Shown here: piece by piece, positions 41,992-51,166 of the stretch
Layout of the letters: each line of letters starts with the position of its first letter
Position numbering within the stretch: the stretch's first letter is position 1
From: an uncultured Pseudomonas sp.
GTDB taxonomy: Bacteria > Pseudomonadota > Gammaproteobacteria > Pseudomonadales > Pseudomonadaceae
NCBI RefSeq assembly: GCF_943846705.1
Contig: NZ_OX044366.1
Coordinates: 3,348,001 to 3,412,000, forward strand
DNA: 64,000 nt
Reading direction: 5' to 3'
Position numbers and translations under genes: made by a program
The notes under the pieces: model-generated
Told to the model about the DNA's origin: nothing
Database searches by the model: none
What the model saw: the letters and a program-made list of their open reading frames with translations, nothing else

Positions 41992-43338
41992 ATGCGTGAT
42001 ATCGACGTTTCCGCCCTGCTTGACGGGGCCCGCTTCAATACCTTTCACGGGCGCGTGCTGTTCTGGTGCGCGCTGATCATTATCTTCGATGGCTATGATC
42101 TGGTTATCTACGGCGTGGTGCTGCCGTCGCTGATGCAAGCCTGGAACCTCTCTGCGCTGCAGGCCGGTCTGCTAGGCAGCTGCGCATTGGTGGGCATGAT
42201 GCTCGGTGCACTGTTCTTCGGCCCACTGTCGGACCGGATCGGGCGCCGCAAGACCATCATGACCTGTGTGGTCCTGTTCAGCGGTTTTACCGTGATCAAC
42301 GGATTCGCGCGCACTCCCGAGGAGTTTGCCATTTGCCGCTTTTTCGCCGGGCTTGGTATCGGTGGGGTGATGCCCAATGTGGTGGCGCTGATGAACGAGT
42401 ACGCGCCGAAGAAAATCCGCAGCACCCTGGTGGCGATCATGTTCAGCGGTTACTCGGTGGGGGGCATGCTCTCTGCGGGTCTGGGCATGGCGTTGATGCC
42501 CAGCTGGGGCTGGCAATCGGTGTTCTTCGTGGCGGTTGTACCGCTGCTGGTGCTGCCGTTGCTGGTGCGCCAGCTGCCGGAGTCGTTGAACTTCCTGCTG
42601 CGCCAGGGGGAGGTCGAACGCGCCAAAGAGCTGCTGGCCAGGGCAGAGCCCGACTACGTGCCCAAAATGCACGACCGGCTCAATCTGGCAAAGGGGCAGG
42701 CGGGCAAGGTGGCCATCTCCCAGTTGTTCCAGGATGGTCGCGCACTGAAAACGCTGATGCTCTGGGTGGCCTTCTTCTGCTGCCTGCTGATGGTCTACGC
42801 CCTGAGTTCCTGGCTGCCGAAGCTTATGAACGCTGCCGGCTACGGCCTCAACTCCAGCCTGGCGTTCCTGCTGGTGCTGAACTTCGGCGCCATCTTCGGG
42901 GCAATCGGCGGCGGCTGGCTGGGAGATCGCATAGGCCTGGGTCGGGTACTCCTGGCGTTCTTCGCCACCGGTGCGCTGTCGCTGAGTCTATTGGCGCTGA
43001 AGTCACCGCTGCCGGTGCTCTACCTGCTGATCGGCGTGGCCGGGGCCTGCACTATCGGTACGCAGATCCTCGCCAATGCCTGCGCCGTGCAATTTTACCC
43101 CGCGCATATCCGCTCCACTGGTCTGGGCTGGGCGATGGGAATTGGCCGTATTGGCGCCATCATCGGCCCGTTGCTGGGCGGAGCTTTGCACGCCGCGCAA
43201 CTGCCGTTGCAGGCGAGCTTTCTGGCGTTCGCGCTGCCGGGGCTGGTGGGCGCCGCCGCCATTATGGGTTTTCTCTGGCACCGGCCGGGTCAGGTCTGCA
43301 CGCTGATGGAGAAACCTCTGGAATCGACTGCCGGCTGA
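41992..43338 (+). CDS. MFS aromatic acid:H+ symporter (AAHS family)
   Basis: A 448-residue, 12-helix major facilitator. The family signature DGYDLVIYGVVLPSLM is in the first helix, with the loop 2-3 motif GPLSDRIGRRKTIM and the repeat GGWLGDRIGLGR in the second half. This is the AAHS family (PcaK, BenK), which imports aromatic acids with protons. Immediately after salicylate hydroxylase, salicylate is the likely cargo. Together nahR, nahG and this gene form a compact uptake and first-step module. Confidence 0.92.
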   Translation: MRDIDVSALLDGARFNTFHGRVLFWCALIIIFDGYDLVIYGVVLPSLMQAWNLSALQAGLLGSCALVGMMLGALFFGPLSDRIGRRKTIMTCVVLFSGFTVINGFARTPEEFAICRFFAGLGIGGVMPNVVALMNEYAPKKIRSTLVAIMFSGYSVGGMLSAGLGMALMPSWGWQSVFFVAVVPLLVLPLLVRQLPESLNFLLRQGEVERAKELLARAEPDYVPKMHDRLNLAKGQAGKVAISQLFQDGRALKTLMLWVAFFCCLLMVYALSSWLPKLMNAAGYGLNSSLAFLLVLNFGAIFGAIGGGWLGDRIGLGRVLLAFFATGALSLSLLALKSPLPVLYLLIGVAGACTIGTQILANACAVQFYPAHIRSTGLGWAMGIGRIGAIIGPLLGGALHAAQLPLQASFLAFALPGLVGAAAIMGFLWHRPGQVCTLMEKPLESTAG

Positions 43339-44116
43339 TCCACTGCTATCAGGAACTGAGCACCGCACCCATGTCGGGTGTGGTGCTCTGGTTGACCGCT
43401 CGCAACCGGCATATGGAACCACCATGGTCTCGGCTGCTATAGATGCCGATCCGCTGTGCGTAGTCGGATCCTAGGCTAGGCGTTGGATCATGAGAAAGCC
43501 TTGAGACTCGAAGCGGCTGCCAACTCGATGGTTAGCAGGTGCTGAGGCGCCGGTCATCACATCCATACTTTTCAATGAACGTGACGGTTGCGCTGCACGT
43601 AGCCGTACTGACAGATCTTGAGCAGATTAGCCGGATCATAATCAGGACGCCCCGTACGATGAGACCGGGCCTTGTCGAACCCCAACGCCTGAAGATCGCA
43701 GCCTGCGAAATGGGTGGGTGAAGTCCTGCACGGGATTATCAAAGCACAGAGAGTCATCGCTGCCGGCCACCAGTTCTTCACTGCCGCGAACATCGAGAGG
43801 CTGGTACATCTCGGAGCCAAGTACAGCACGAAGGCTGCAATGATCGACGATCTTCGAGACGGTCGCTGAAGACCAGTAAGACCAAGACCTCAGCGATTTC
43901 GGACGCATCTCCCGTGATGACTTTTTCAATGACGACGGAAGCGCGACCTCCTGATTTCTTGCTGGCGCAGAAACGCGCCAGCAAGCAGATGGCATGTCCG
44001 CGAGTCGAGGTCGAGCATGCGCTGGTTGCATAACTCACCCATCACCTGAGCCAAGGAAAATTTTCTCGTTCTCAAGCTATGCGCGATGGCTAAACAAGTG
44101 TGTGTTTAATGGGCGT
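43339..44116. other. 778-bp gap with transposase debris
   Basis: No intact gene. An IS1182-type fragment lies at 43572-43698 on the minus strand. The rest (43700-44040) has short interrupted frames on both strands and looks like further decayed insertion-sequence DNA, but I cannot assign it. The integrase gene ends at 44117. Confidence 0.6.
43572..43698 (-). pseudogene. IS1182-family transposase fragment
   Basis: The minus strand reads LQALGFDKARSHRTGRPDYD followed by PANLLKICQYGYVQRN and a stop. This matches the conserved N-terminal block of IS1182 transposases (LGFD...TGRPxYxPxxLLKxYxYGYxxR). The rest of the roughly 450-residue protein is missing, so it is a relic. Confidence 0.8.
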
Positions 44117-45409
44117 CTAACGTCTGATTGGAAGGCTTTTCACCGAGTGTGCCCGTTGTTCGTCCAGCGAGTTGTAGTACGTATTTTGGGTAGTGCTGAG
44201 ACTATTGTGACGAAGGTCAGCCTGGAGGTCCTTCATCTCTCGATATGGTGCATCAAAGGTTGCGGAGGTGTGGCGTAACCAATGCAGTGAAGCTGAACGC
44301 AACTGGTCTATTTCGTCATCGCTCCAGCCTTCCTCAGCCATACGCCCCATAGCGCGATCAAATAGCCCTTGGAGCAGCAGGCGAATATGTCGATCAGATA
44401 GCCCACCACGCCCCTTCAGGGAACTGATCAACGGTGTTTTCTCGTGGGCAGATGGCTGGGGGGAGAGCTGTAAATGCTGGCGATAGCGTATCAGGTAGTT
44501 CTGGATGTATTCGTCGCGGATGCTGATCTTGGCGGCCTTGTTGCCTTTGCCCACCACATGAAACCACCAGTTGCCCATGCTATCGCGGCGGATGTCGCCC
44601 ATGGTAGGCGTCCAGTTGTCACGCCCGACCAGATCGGAGACTCGCAGGTACATGGAGAACAGAGTCGCAACGATGAACAGAGTGCGTTCGTGTGTCGGGT
44701 CGGTCGCGGCCATCTGCTCGGCAGTCTCGATCACGTAGCTCCACTGCAGCGGAGTCAGGGAACGTGACGCCACATCCAAGGTGTTGCGTTGCTTGTAGAT
44801 GGATTTCTGTTTTACCGCCCGGAAGGGGTTCACCTCGGTGAGACCCTCATCAATCGCGTGTTGGAAGAAGCTGCCGCAGACTGCGAATACCTGAGCCACC
44901 GATCCCTGGGACAAGCGGTAGGGACGGGAGGGAAGGGCGGCAACGGCCTCTTCGGCAATCTTGCGTTCGCGCTTGGCCACAGTGTGACTGAAAGGTCGCC
45001 ATTGCAAATTGACGATGTAGGTGTCCGTGTCGAGCTTCTTGCGACCACCCACGCGCAGGAAGCGGGACTTTACGACCGGACCTATCCAGTCGGCGGGCGG
45101 GTTGAGGCAGAACTCCATGAAGGCCTCGGCGTCCCGGCGACGCAGTTCAACAAGGGGCTTGACAGCCACCAGTAGGGACCAGAGCAGCAGCCGCTCGACG
45201 TGGGTTCGATAGGAGTTGAACGTGGCTTCGTTGCCGGCGTAGGACTTCAGAAATCCCCGAACGGCGCGATAGCCCTCGACGGCCTGGAGCTCATCGGCAC
45301 AACCATGGAGGAAGTCCCGAACCGCTGGAAGCTCGCCATTGAGGTGAAGAAAGTTGAGTTCGTGGAAGCGATCAAAGGTCTCGAAAAGCGGCTGGGGATG
45401 CTGCGACAT
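44117..45409 (-). CDS. Tyrosine recombinase / integrase
   Basis: A 430-residue site-specific recombinase with all catalytic residues in view: Arg in FSMYLRVSDLV, Lys in FHVVGKGNK, His-x-x-Arg in LHWLRHTSA, and His plus the nucleophilic Tyr in LRHNSLSTTQNTYYN. An N-terminal SAM-like core-binding domain covers about residues 30-210. It is longer than XerC/XerD (about 300 residues) and so belongs to an element integrase type. The ATG at 45409 is preferred over a TTG at 45421. A paralogue lies 278 bp upstream and a perfect inverted repeat lies 55 bp ahead of the start. Confidence 0.92.
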   Translation of the reverse strand: MSQHPQPLFETFDRFHELNFLHLNGELPAVRDFLHGCADELQAVEGYRAVRGFLKSYAGNEATFNSYRTHVERLLLWSLLVAVKPLVELRRRDAEAFMEFCLNPPADWIGPVVKSRFLRVGGRKKLDTDTYIVNLQWRPFSHTVAKRERKIAEEAVAALPSRPYRLSQGSVAQVFAVCGSFFQHAIDEGLTEVNPFRAVKQKSIYKQRNTLDVASRSLTPLQWSYVIETAEQMAATDPTHERTLFIVATLFSMYLRVSDLVGRDNWTPTMGDIRRDSMGNWWFHVVGKGNKAAKISIRDEYIQNYLIRYRQHLQLSPQPSAHEKTPLISSLKGRGGLSDRHIRLLLQGLFDRAMGRMAEEGWSDDEIDQLRSASLHWLRHTSATFDAPYREMKDLQADLRHNSLSTTQNTYYNSLDEQRAHSVKSLPIRR

Positions 45410-45463
45410 GAAGTGGTTCAACCTGGGCGAATGCGTCTATATCGGTCTTTCAGCGTAGTATAG

Positions 45464-45499
45464 AGCAATATCCGGGTCTGGTGATTATCGGATATTGCT
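45464..45499. repeat. 11-bp perfect inverted repeat ahead of the integrase gene
   Basis: AGCAATATCCG (45464-45474) and CGGATATTGCT (45489-45499) flank a 14-nt spacer. Its size and position, between the two recombinase genes, fit either a recombinase binding/crossover site or an autoregulatory operator. Confidence 0.6.
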
Positions 45500-45686
45500 T
45501 AGATTTCTCCGATCAATCCTCGCTGTCCTTCTTAAAATCTGTAACCCCATGATCCTTACAAATAATACGTTTAATAACATGCAGTTACGATTGGAGTCGG
45601 ATTTTTAAATGGGAGAAATGAGTCTGCCGGGCGTCCCGCCAGAGAAGCTTATAGGCCAGGAATTTAAGCTAGCGGGGAACGCTCTA

Positions 45687-46874
45687 TCAACCATAATACC
45701 TTCCATAGGTATAAGCCAAGCTGAAAATGCCTAGATATTTCTGCAACTCGGCAGGGCGGAAGCTTTGCGCACGAATCTTTGCGCCGCTTTCTTTCAAAAA
45801 ACGCATACTGCCACCAAGCAGGATATTCCAGTGCTCACCGCCTTTGTCTGTAGAAGTAATGCTTGCATGAGCTTTCATAAGCGCTTCTTTAACAATGCTT
45901 CGTATTTGTCGCACGGAAAGACCGGGGCGCCCGTGACTAGCCTCCAAGATAGGGATTTCTTCGTTCTGCTCTGGGAACGGGGGTAGTCCTCGGCTTTTTC
46001 GATAGCGTCTCAAGTAGGGCAGGAACTCTGGAGTGACTTCAACTTTCCTTAGCAGCCGACCTGGCGCCTCTAGTATCAACCACCATCTGGCATCGTCTAG
46101 AACAAAGCAATTCATGCATGGGCAGTAGTTATCAGCATTTGCAAGGTCTGCAGCATGCAAACACATAAGAGTCGTTGCTGCTATTATAAAAAGAGCACGC
46201 TCACCAGCAGGATCACCCAGCGCATGAAATTCTAGCGCTTGCAGAACCTGACCTAATTGCTCGGAAGTTAAATATCGTTCCACAGGGTAAGTAGCGCGCA
46301 TTCCTCTTCCATAGAAAGTTCGTGATGATATAGCTGGATTTATCGCTATCACATCTTCCTCGCAGAGAAAACCATAAAATGAACTACAAACGCTACGAAT
46401 GAAACGCAAGGTTTCCACTTTAGGGCTGCGCGCCCCTACATCTTTAGATGCTCGAATATTGAAAGGCCGCCATGATTCATTGAAAACCGAATTACCATCG
46501 ACTTGAGCGAATCTAGCGGTTGTAGAAAATCCAACCCAATTTGAAGGTGGCATCTTGCAAAAAGTAATAAAATTCGTAAACGTCTCTTTATCTAGTGTCA
46601 GTACAGTTTTTTCGGCGACAATCCAGCTCCATAGGAGCAAACGTTCAACGAATGTTCGGTAATTATTAAAGGTTCCAAGCGGGTGACTATGATATGCAAG
46701 AAAGCGGATAGCGCATTTTAAGTCCGTTTCTACATCAAGATTAGCGGAGAGACTACTGAGGAAGGCTTCGATGCAGGGGTAGCGAGCGTAGTACAGCCCG
46801 AGATCGAGAGACATACTTTCGGGACCAGCAAGGACAGGCCGAGGGTCTATGACTTTTGACATTGACGATCCCAT
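45687..46874 (-). CDS. Integrase paralogue lacking catalytic residues
   Basis: A 395-residue protein that aligns with the neighbouring integrase along most of its length; for example FNNYRTFVERLLLWSWIVAEK matches FNSYRTHVERLLLWSLLVA, and the FLSSLSANLD start region corresponds as well. The active site is lost: the first Arg is His (MCLHAADLANAD), the Lys strand reads LILEAPGRLL, His-x-x-Arg is replaced by SMRFLKESGAK, and the last His is gone, with Tyr residues only in the terminal TYGRYYG. The frame is long and undamaged, which argues that it is kept as a non-catalytic DNA-binding partner. GC content is visibly lower than that of its neighbour. Confidence 0.82.
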   Translation of the reverse strand: MGSSMSKVIDPRPVLAGPESMSLDLGLYYARYPCIEAFLSSLSANLDVETDLKCAIRFLAYHSHPLGTFNNYRTFVERLLLWSWIVAEKTVLTLDKETFTNFITFCKMPPSNWVGFSTTARFAQVDGNSVFNESWRPFNIRASKDVGARSPKVETLRFIRSVCSSFYGFLCEEDVIAINPAISSRTFYGRGMRATYPVERYLTSEQLGQVLQALEFHALGDPAGERALFIIAATTLMCLHAADLANADNYCPCMNCFVLDDARWWLILEAPGRLLRKVEVTPEFLPYLRRYRKSRGLPPFPEQNEEIPILEASHGRPGLSVRQIRSIVKEALMKAHASITSTDKGGEHWNILLGGSMRFLKESGAKIRAQSFRPAELQKYLGIFSLAYTYGRYYG

Positions 46875-47481
46875 TGGTCTAAAAGGAAGTCACGAGTACT
46901 CTTGAAAAATAGCACAGTATTTAGTCTTCTTTTTAGGCTTTTTAAACAGGCAAAAGCCTCATCAGGATTCTCCTTTTTTAACCGTTAACGAGGGGGGGCA
47001 AGGGAAACCTTGACAGCGGAGAATGCTGCATCTCACTGATATCTTGGTATTTTTTTTAATCAGTCATTTTCTACTTTTTCATCAGGCGTCACATTACGGG
47101 TTTTAAACGGTGCCTTCGATACAGGTCCGTAATGATGATTTAACATAATATACATTATGCGAAGTAATTGACATTGATCCAGCAACAAGCACACTTCTTT
47201 GTTTGCCAGTAATCAGGCTTCCAGAAAGCCACACTGCAACGCGTGCAGTTGGTGTGGCGAACAAGCCCACCGTCTAGAATCCGCGCAGTTGATTCTTGCC
47301 GTAAGGCTGTCTTTTTAACCTTCATCGCGAGCATCGCGGTGATGCACAGCTTCTTAGCTTATTCCACAATATTATTAGCTATTTCATTGATATAGCTCTT
47401 ATCGATCATCAGAATGGCGCGCCTCGGTAATCCCGATTCCATGCGGCCTGCTTGCTGCACATATAGATTTTTGGAGGCCGC
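46875..47481. other. 607-bp AT-rich gap containing the dif site
   Basis: No gene is seen. Besides the dif site (47138-47165) it has an 8-bp inverted repeat CATTACGG/CCGTAATG (47092-47099 and 47127-47134) that ends four bases before dif. The SD for the following symporter gene (TTGGAGG) lies at its right end. Confidence 0.6.
47138..47165 (-). other. dif: Chromosomal dif site (XerCD recombination site)
   Basis: On the minus strand, the last 24 of 28 bases equal the E. coli dif core: CGCATAA (XerC arm), the central TGTATA, and TTATGTTAAAT (XerD arm). Only the outer four bases of the XerC arm differ, as they do among pseudomonads. XerC and XerD act here to resolve chromosome dimers, so the terminus of replication is close. 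An exploited copy carried by an integrated element is the alternative. Confidence 0.88.
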
Positions 47482-48738
47482 ATGTCCGTCACTCGCCAGA
47501 TCCTGCTTGCCCTTGTGTTCGGCATCCTTACCGGTCTTGTACTGAATACCAGCGCCGGTGCATTGCCTGAAGGCAGCGTGATCTGGCTGGACGCTAATTT
47601 ATTGACCCCTGTGGGCAATATCTTCCTGCGCCTGTTGCAGTTCGTGGTCGTACCCATGGTGTTCGGCGCTTTGATCCTGAGCCTAACTAACCGCGAGCAT
47701 GGTGCCGCTGTTGGTCGTCATGCCGGTCGCTTGCTGGTGGGCTATGTGTTGACCAGTGCCATAGCGCTGGCGCTGGGCATGCTGGTGGCGCAATGGTTGA
47801 GTCCAGGTAGCGGAGCCGAGAGCCTCGTCAGCCAGGCACCTGAAAGCCGTCAGGCCGACAGCCTCAGCCAATGGTTAGTCGCGTTGGTGCCGAACAACCC
47901 GTTTACGGCCTTGAGCAGTGGCGGTCTGTTGCAGGTTATCTTCGCCGCTGCGCTGATCGGCATCGCCATGCGTGCGTTGCCGGCGGACAGCGCGCCGTTA
48001 CGCCGGTTGATTGAGAGTGGCTACACCGTCACCCTCAAGGTGTTGGAGTTCGTACTCAAATTGGCACCTTATGGGGTGTTTGCCTTGATCACTTCGGTGA
48101 TTGCCAGCCAGGGGCTGGACTTGCTCTTGCGTCTTGGTATGTACGTGGTTGGCCTGACGCTGGCTCTGGCACTGATGGCGGCTCTCTATCTGCTACTGCT
48201 GGGCATCACTGGCGCACGTCCGCTGGCGTTCGTAAAGCATTTTGGTCAGAGCTTGGGCTTCGCTTTTGGTACCGCTAGCTCAGGTGCGACGCTTCCTTTG
48301 GCCCTTGGCAACGCACGCAGCTACGGTATGAGTGAATCCTTAGCCAGCTTTGCCCTGCCCTTTGGCACCGCCCTTAAGCGCGATGGAGCAGCCGTACTGC
48401 AGGGCTTTAATGCGTTATTCGTCGCCCAGCTTTTCAACATCGACATCACCACCTCGCTGTTGATCACGGTGTTTACCACCGGCCTGCTAGTCAGCTTTTC
48501 CACCGCTGGTGTGCCGGGTGCCGGGCTGGTGGCCATGACGACAGTACTGGGGGCCGCCGGCCTGCCGCTGGAAGGCGTCGCAGTTGTTGCAGGTGTTGAC
48601 CGCTTTACTGATGGTCTGCGGACCGCCCTCAACGTGATGGGTAACTGTGCCAACGCCGCATTGCTTGAACGGCTGGATGGAGATCGTGCAGTGCCGCCGC
48701 CCGTGCTCAATGATGAGGGCGAACGCTCTGCGGTTTGA
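47482..48738 (+). CDS. Dicarboxylate/amino acid:cation symporter (GltP/DctA family)
   Basis: A 418-residue inner-membrane transporter of the DAACS family, which imports glutamate, aspartate, serine/threonine or C4-dicarboxylates with H+ or Na+. Eight membrane helices and the two re-entrant loops are inferred from the pattern; the serine-rich hairpin GTASSGATLPLAL and the later GVPGAGLVAMTTVLGAAGLP are diagnostic. TTGGAGG precedes the ATG. It stands alone between the dif site and the mexS gene. The substrate cannot be fixed. Confidence 0.92.
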   Translation: MSVTRQILLALVFGILTGLVLNTSAGALPEGSVIWLDANLLTPVGNIFLRLLQFVVVPMVFGALILSLTNREHGAAVGRHAGRLLVGYVLTSAIALALGMLVAQWLSPGSGAESLVSQAPESRQADSLSQWLVALVPNNPFTALSSGGLLQVIFAAALIGIAMRALPADSAPLRRLIESGYTVTLKVLEFVLKLAPYGVFALITSVIASQGLDLLLRLGMYVVGLTLALALMAALYLLLLGITGARPLAFVKHFGQSLGFAFGTASSGATLPLALGNARSYGMSESLASFALPFGTALKRDGAAVLQGFNALFVAQLFNIDITTSLLITVFTTGLLVSFSTAGVPGAGLVAMTTVLGAAGLPLEGVAVVAGVDRFTDGLRTALNVMGNCANAALLERLDGDRAVPPPVLNDEGERSAV

Positions 48739-48817
48739 GGGGGCTAATCGGCTGGGACAAAGCGCTTCAGTGCGATGAGGCCGAGAGCCGGCTCAACAGG
48801 TTAAGGCCTAAACATAA

Positions 48818-48849
48818 AGCCGCTGGATGAACGGATTCATCCAGCGGCT
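48818..48849. terminator. Strong hairpin, terminator between gltP-like gene and mexS
   Basis: AGCCGCTGGATGAA (48818-48831) pairs perfectly with TTCATCCAGCGGCT (48836-48849) around CGGA. On the minus strand it is followed by TTTATGTTTA, so it best terminates mexS, but it may also stop transcripts from the symporter gene. Confidence 0.75.
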
Positions 48850-48910
48850 CGTAAGTGTTGCATGCCCTACCCGACCACCGCGTTGAACCTGATGACGCGG
48901 CCAGTGGCGA

Positions 48911-49924
48911 TTAAACCTGCAACATCACTCGGCCACGACTCGGGCACGTTTCCATATAGCGATGCGCTTCGCTCACGTCGTCGAAGTTGAACACCTTGTC
49001 GATCAGTGGCCTGATCAAACCATCTGTTGTCAGCTGATTGATACCCTGCACCGCCTTGGCTACGGCAGCCTGGTCTTGCGGGATATTCAGCTCTTCTTTG
49101 CCGGTGAAGTTGCCGATGCAGTGCACGAAGAACTGAATATTTTTCTGGAATGCTGCGCAGGCTGGAAATGGCGTTTCATTGCCGCCTTGCAGATCAAACA
49201 GGATCAGCCGCCCACGTGGCGCGATGGCGTCGCCCAGCAGGCACATTTGCGGGCCGCCCAACGCATCCATCACCACATTGACGCCCTGGCCATCGGTGAG
49301 TTTGCTGACGCGGCTAACCAGGTCCTGCTCCTCTGTGAGGATGATGTGATCAGCGCCCAACTGTTTAAGAAACTCGCTGTCCTCGGCATAGGCCGTCGCG
49401 GCGATAACCGTGGCACCTAGGGCTTTGCCCATTTGCACAATATATGGGCCCCAGCAGCGACTGGCGGCGGTTACCAACACGGTTTCGCCTGGCTGCAAAT
49501 GTGCCAACTCGACAAACCCGAACCAGCCGACCATTGAAGGTAAATAGTGCACGGCCGCCTGTTGCGCGGTCAGGTTTTCTGGGTAGCGAGCCACAGAGCT
49601 GCGCGGTAAAACCACGTGCTCGGCGTAACTGGGGTAATGATTGGCGCTGTGCCCCGGGAAGCTGGCAACCCGATCACCCACGGCCAGATCAGTGACCCCG
49701 TCACCGAGCGCCAGTACCACACCGGCTACTTCATGGCCGAGGCTGGCAGGCAGCTGGGCCAAGGTGGGTGCAAGGTTCTGCCGCCAGAGTACGTCGTGCC
49801 AGCTGACGCCCACGGCTTCAACACCGATCAGCACTTCACCCACTGCAGGTACAGGGACGTTACGCTCTTCGATCTTGAGGACATCGGCCTCACCAAACTC
49901 ATGGAAACGCACTATGCGGGACAT
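48911..49924 (-). CDS. mexS: Zinc-type alcohol dehydrogenase/quinone oxidoreductase (MexS-like)
   Basis: A 337-residue medium-chain dehydrogenase/reductase. The GroES-like domain begins MSRIVRFHEFGEADVLKIEE and the NADPH Rossmann fold is near residues 145-265. It lacks an obvious structural-zinc Cys cluster, so a quinone-reductase type is likely. It is divergent from mexT, exactly as mexS (PA2491) is in P. aeruginosa, where loss of MexS turns on mexEF-oprN through MexT. The ATG at 49924 has AGAGGT upstream, so I discard eight extra upstream codons. Its substrate is thought to be a toxic electrophile but is unproven. Confidence 0.88.
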   Translation of the reverse strand: MSRIVRFHEFGEADVLKIEERNVPVPAVGEVLIGVEAVGVSWHDVLWRQNLAPTLAQLPASLGHEVAGVVLALGDGVTDLAVGDRVASFPGHSANHYPSYAEHVVLPRSSVARYPENLTAQQAAVHYLPSMVGWFGFVELAHLQPGETVLVTAASRCWGPYIVQMGKALGATVIAATAYAEDSEFLKQLGADHIILTEEQDLVSRVSKLTDGQGVNVVMDALGGPQMCLLGDAIAPRGRLILFDLQGGNETPFPACAAFQKNIQFFVHCIGNFTGKEELNIPQDQAAVAKAVQGINQLTTDGLIRPLIDKVFNFDDVSEAHRYMETCPSRGRVMLQV

Positions 49925-50185
49925 CGCAAACCTCTTCGGTTGACCCATTCAGGTCGCGGGGATTGTTCAGGCATTTTGCCCTGAACCTTACCAAGCGACC
50001 TCTTATGGCCACGGACTTTATCCGGGCTTTGCCAGCAATTCCACCGCTGGGGGCTGATATTCACCATGCTTGTCGATGATGATGGGCACCAGCCGCTCAT
50101 TTGCCCGTGCATATTGCCTGTCAACGGCATTCGGCATTAGCCTGACCCGCGCGCAAAACCGCAGCCACTCGACAATGGACACCGG

Positions 50186-51103
50186 ATGAACCGTAACGAT
50201 CTTCGCCGCGTCGATCTCAACCTGCTGATCGTCTTTGAAACGTTGATGCATGAACGTAGCGTGACCCGTGCGGCGGAAAAGCTGTTTCTTGGCCAGCCGG
50301 CCATCAGTGCGGCCCTGGCGCGTTTGCGCAGCCTGTTTGATGACCCGTTGTTCGTGCGTACAGGCCGCAGTATGGAGCCAACGGCACGGGCCATGGAGAT
50401 CGCCACCCTGCTCTCGCCGGCGCTGGATTCCATCTCCACGGCAGTCAGTCGCGCCGCTGATTTTCACCCCGCCACCAGTAACGCGGTGTTTCGCATCGGG
50501 TTGTCGGATGATGTCGAATTCGGCCTGCTGCCGCCGCTGATCAAACGTCTGCGCGCAGAAGCCCCCGGCGTGGTGCTGGTGATTCGTCGTACCAACTACC
50601 TGTTGATGCCGGCGCTGCTGGCTTCTGGCGAAATCTCCGTGGGCGTGGCCTACACCGAAGAGTTGCCAGCCAATGCCAAACGCAAAGTGCTGCGCCGCAG
50701 CAAGCCGAAGTTGCTGCGCGCAGATTCCGCGCCGGGGCTGCTGAGCCTGGATGACTACTGCTCACGGCCGCATGCGCTGGTGTCTTTTGCCGGCGACCTC
50801 AGTGGTTTTATCGATGCGGAGCTGGAGAAGCTTGGCCGCAAGCGCCGGGTGGTACTCGCCCTGCCCCAGTTTAATGGCCTTGGCACCCTCCTCTCCGGCA
50901 CGGATATTCTCGCCACCGTACCGGATTACACCGCTGCAGCGCTGAGCTCCGCGGGGGGCGTGCGCGCGGAGGAGTTACCCCTTGCGGCGCAAACCTTCGA
51001 GCTGCACATGGCCTGGCGTGGAGCCCAGGACAATGATCCTGCCGAACGCTGGTTACGCTCGCGTATCCAGATGTTCTGTGGCGACCCAGATAGCATGGAA
51101 TAG
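50186..51103 (+). CDS. mexT: LysR-type activator MexT
   Basis: A 305-residue LysR regulator nearly identical in layout to MexT: MNRNDLRRVDLNLLIVFETL at the start, helix-turn-helix AAEKLFLGQPAISAALARLR, and effector segments GLSDDVEFGLLPPLI and RRSKPKLLRADSAPG. MexT activates mexEF-oprN and mexS under disulfide or nitrosative stress. The frame is intact, without the insertions or deletions that inactivate MexT in some P. aeruginosa lines. It is divergent from mexS and 163 bp upstream of mexE. A MexT-type box precedes mexE. Confidence 0.94.
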   Translation: MNRNDLRRVDLNLLIVFETLMHERSVTRAAEKLFLGQPAISAALARLRSLFDDPLFVRTGRSMEPTARAMEIATLLSPALDSISTAVSRAADFHPATSNAVFRIGLSDDVEFGLLPPLIKRLRAEAPGVVLVIRRTNYLLMPALLASGEISVGVAYTEELPANAKRKVLRRSKPKLLRADSAPGLLSLDDYCSRPHALVSFAGDLSGFIDAELEKLGRKRRVVLALPQFNGLGTLLSGTDILATVPDYTAAALSSAGGVRAEELPLAAQTFELHMAWRGAQDNDPAERWLRSRIQMFCGDPDSME

Positions 51104-51166
51104 CCCTGTTACGCTCAGGGCCAGACCTTGTGTACATGTGTGTTTATCGATACAACCCGGCAAACA

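Noticed and set aside
47092..47134. 8-bp inverted repeat CATTACGG/CCGTAATG as an element end
   Set aside because: The arms are short, 27 nt apart and lack a partner elsewhere; it may be chance next to dif.
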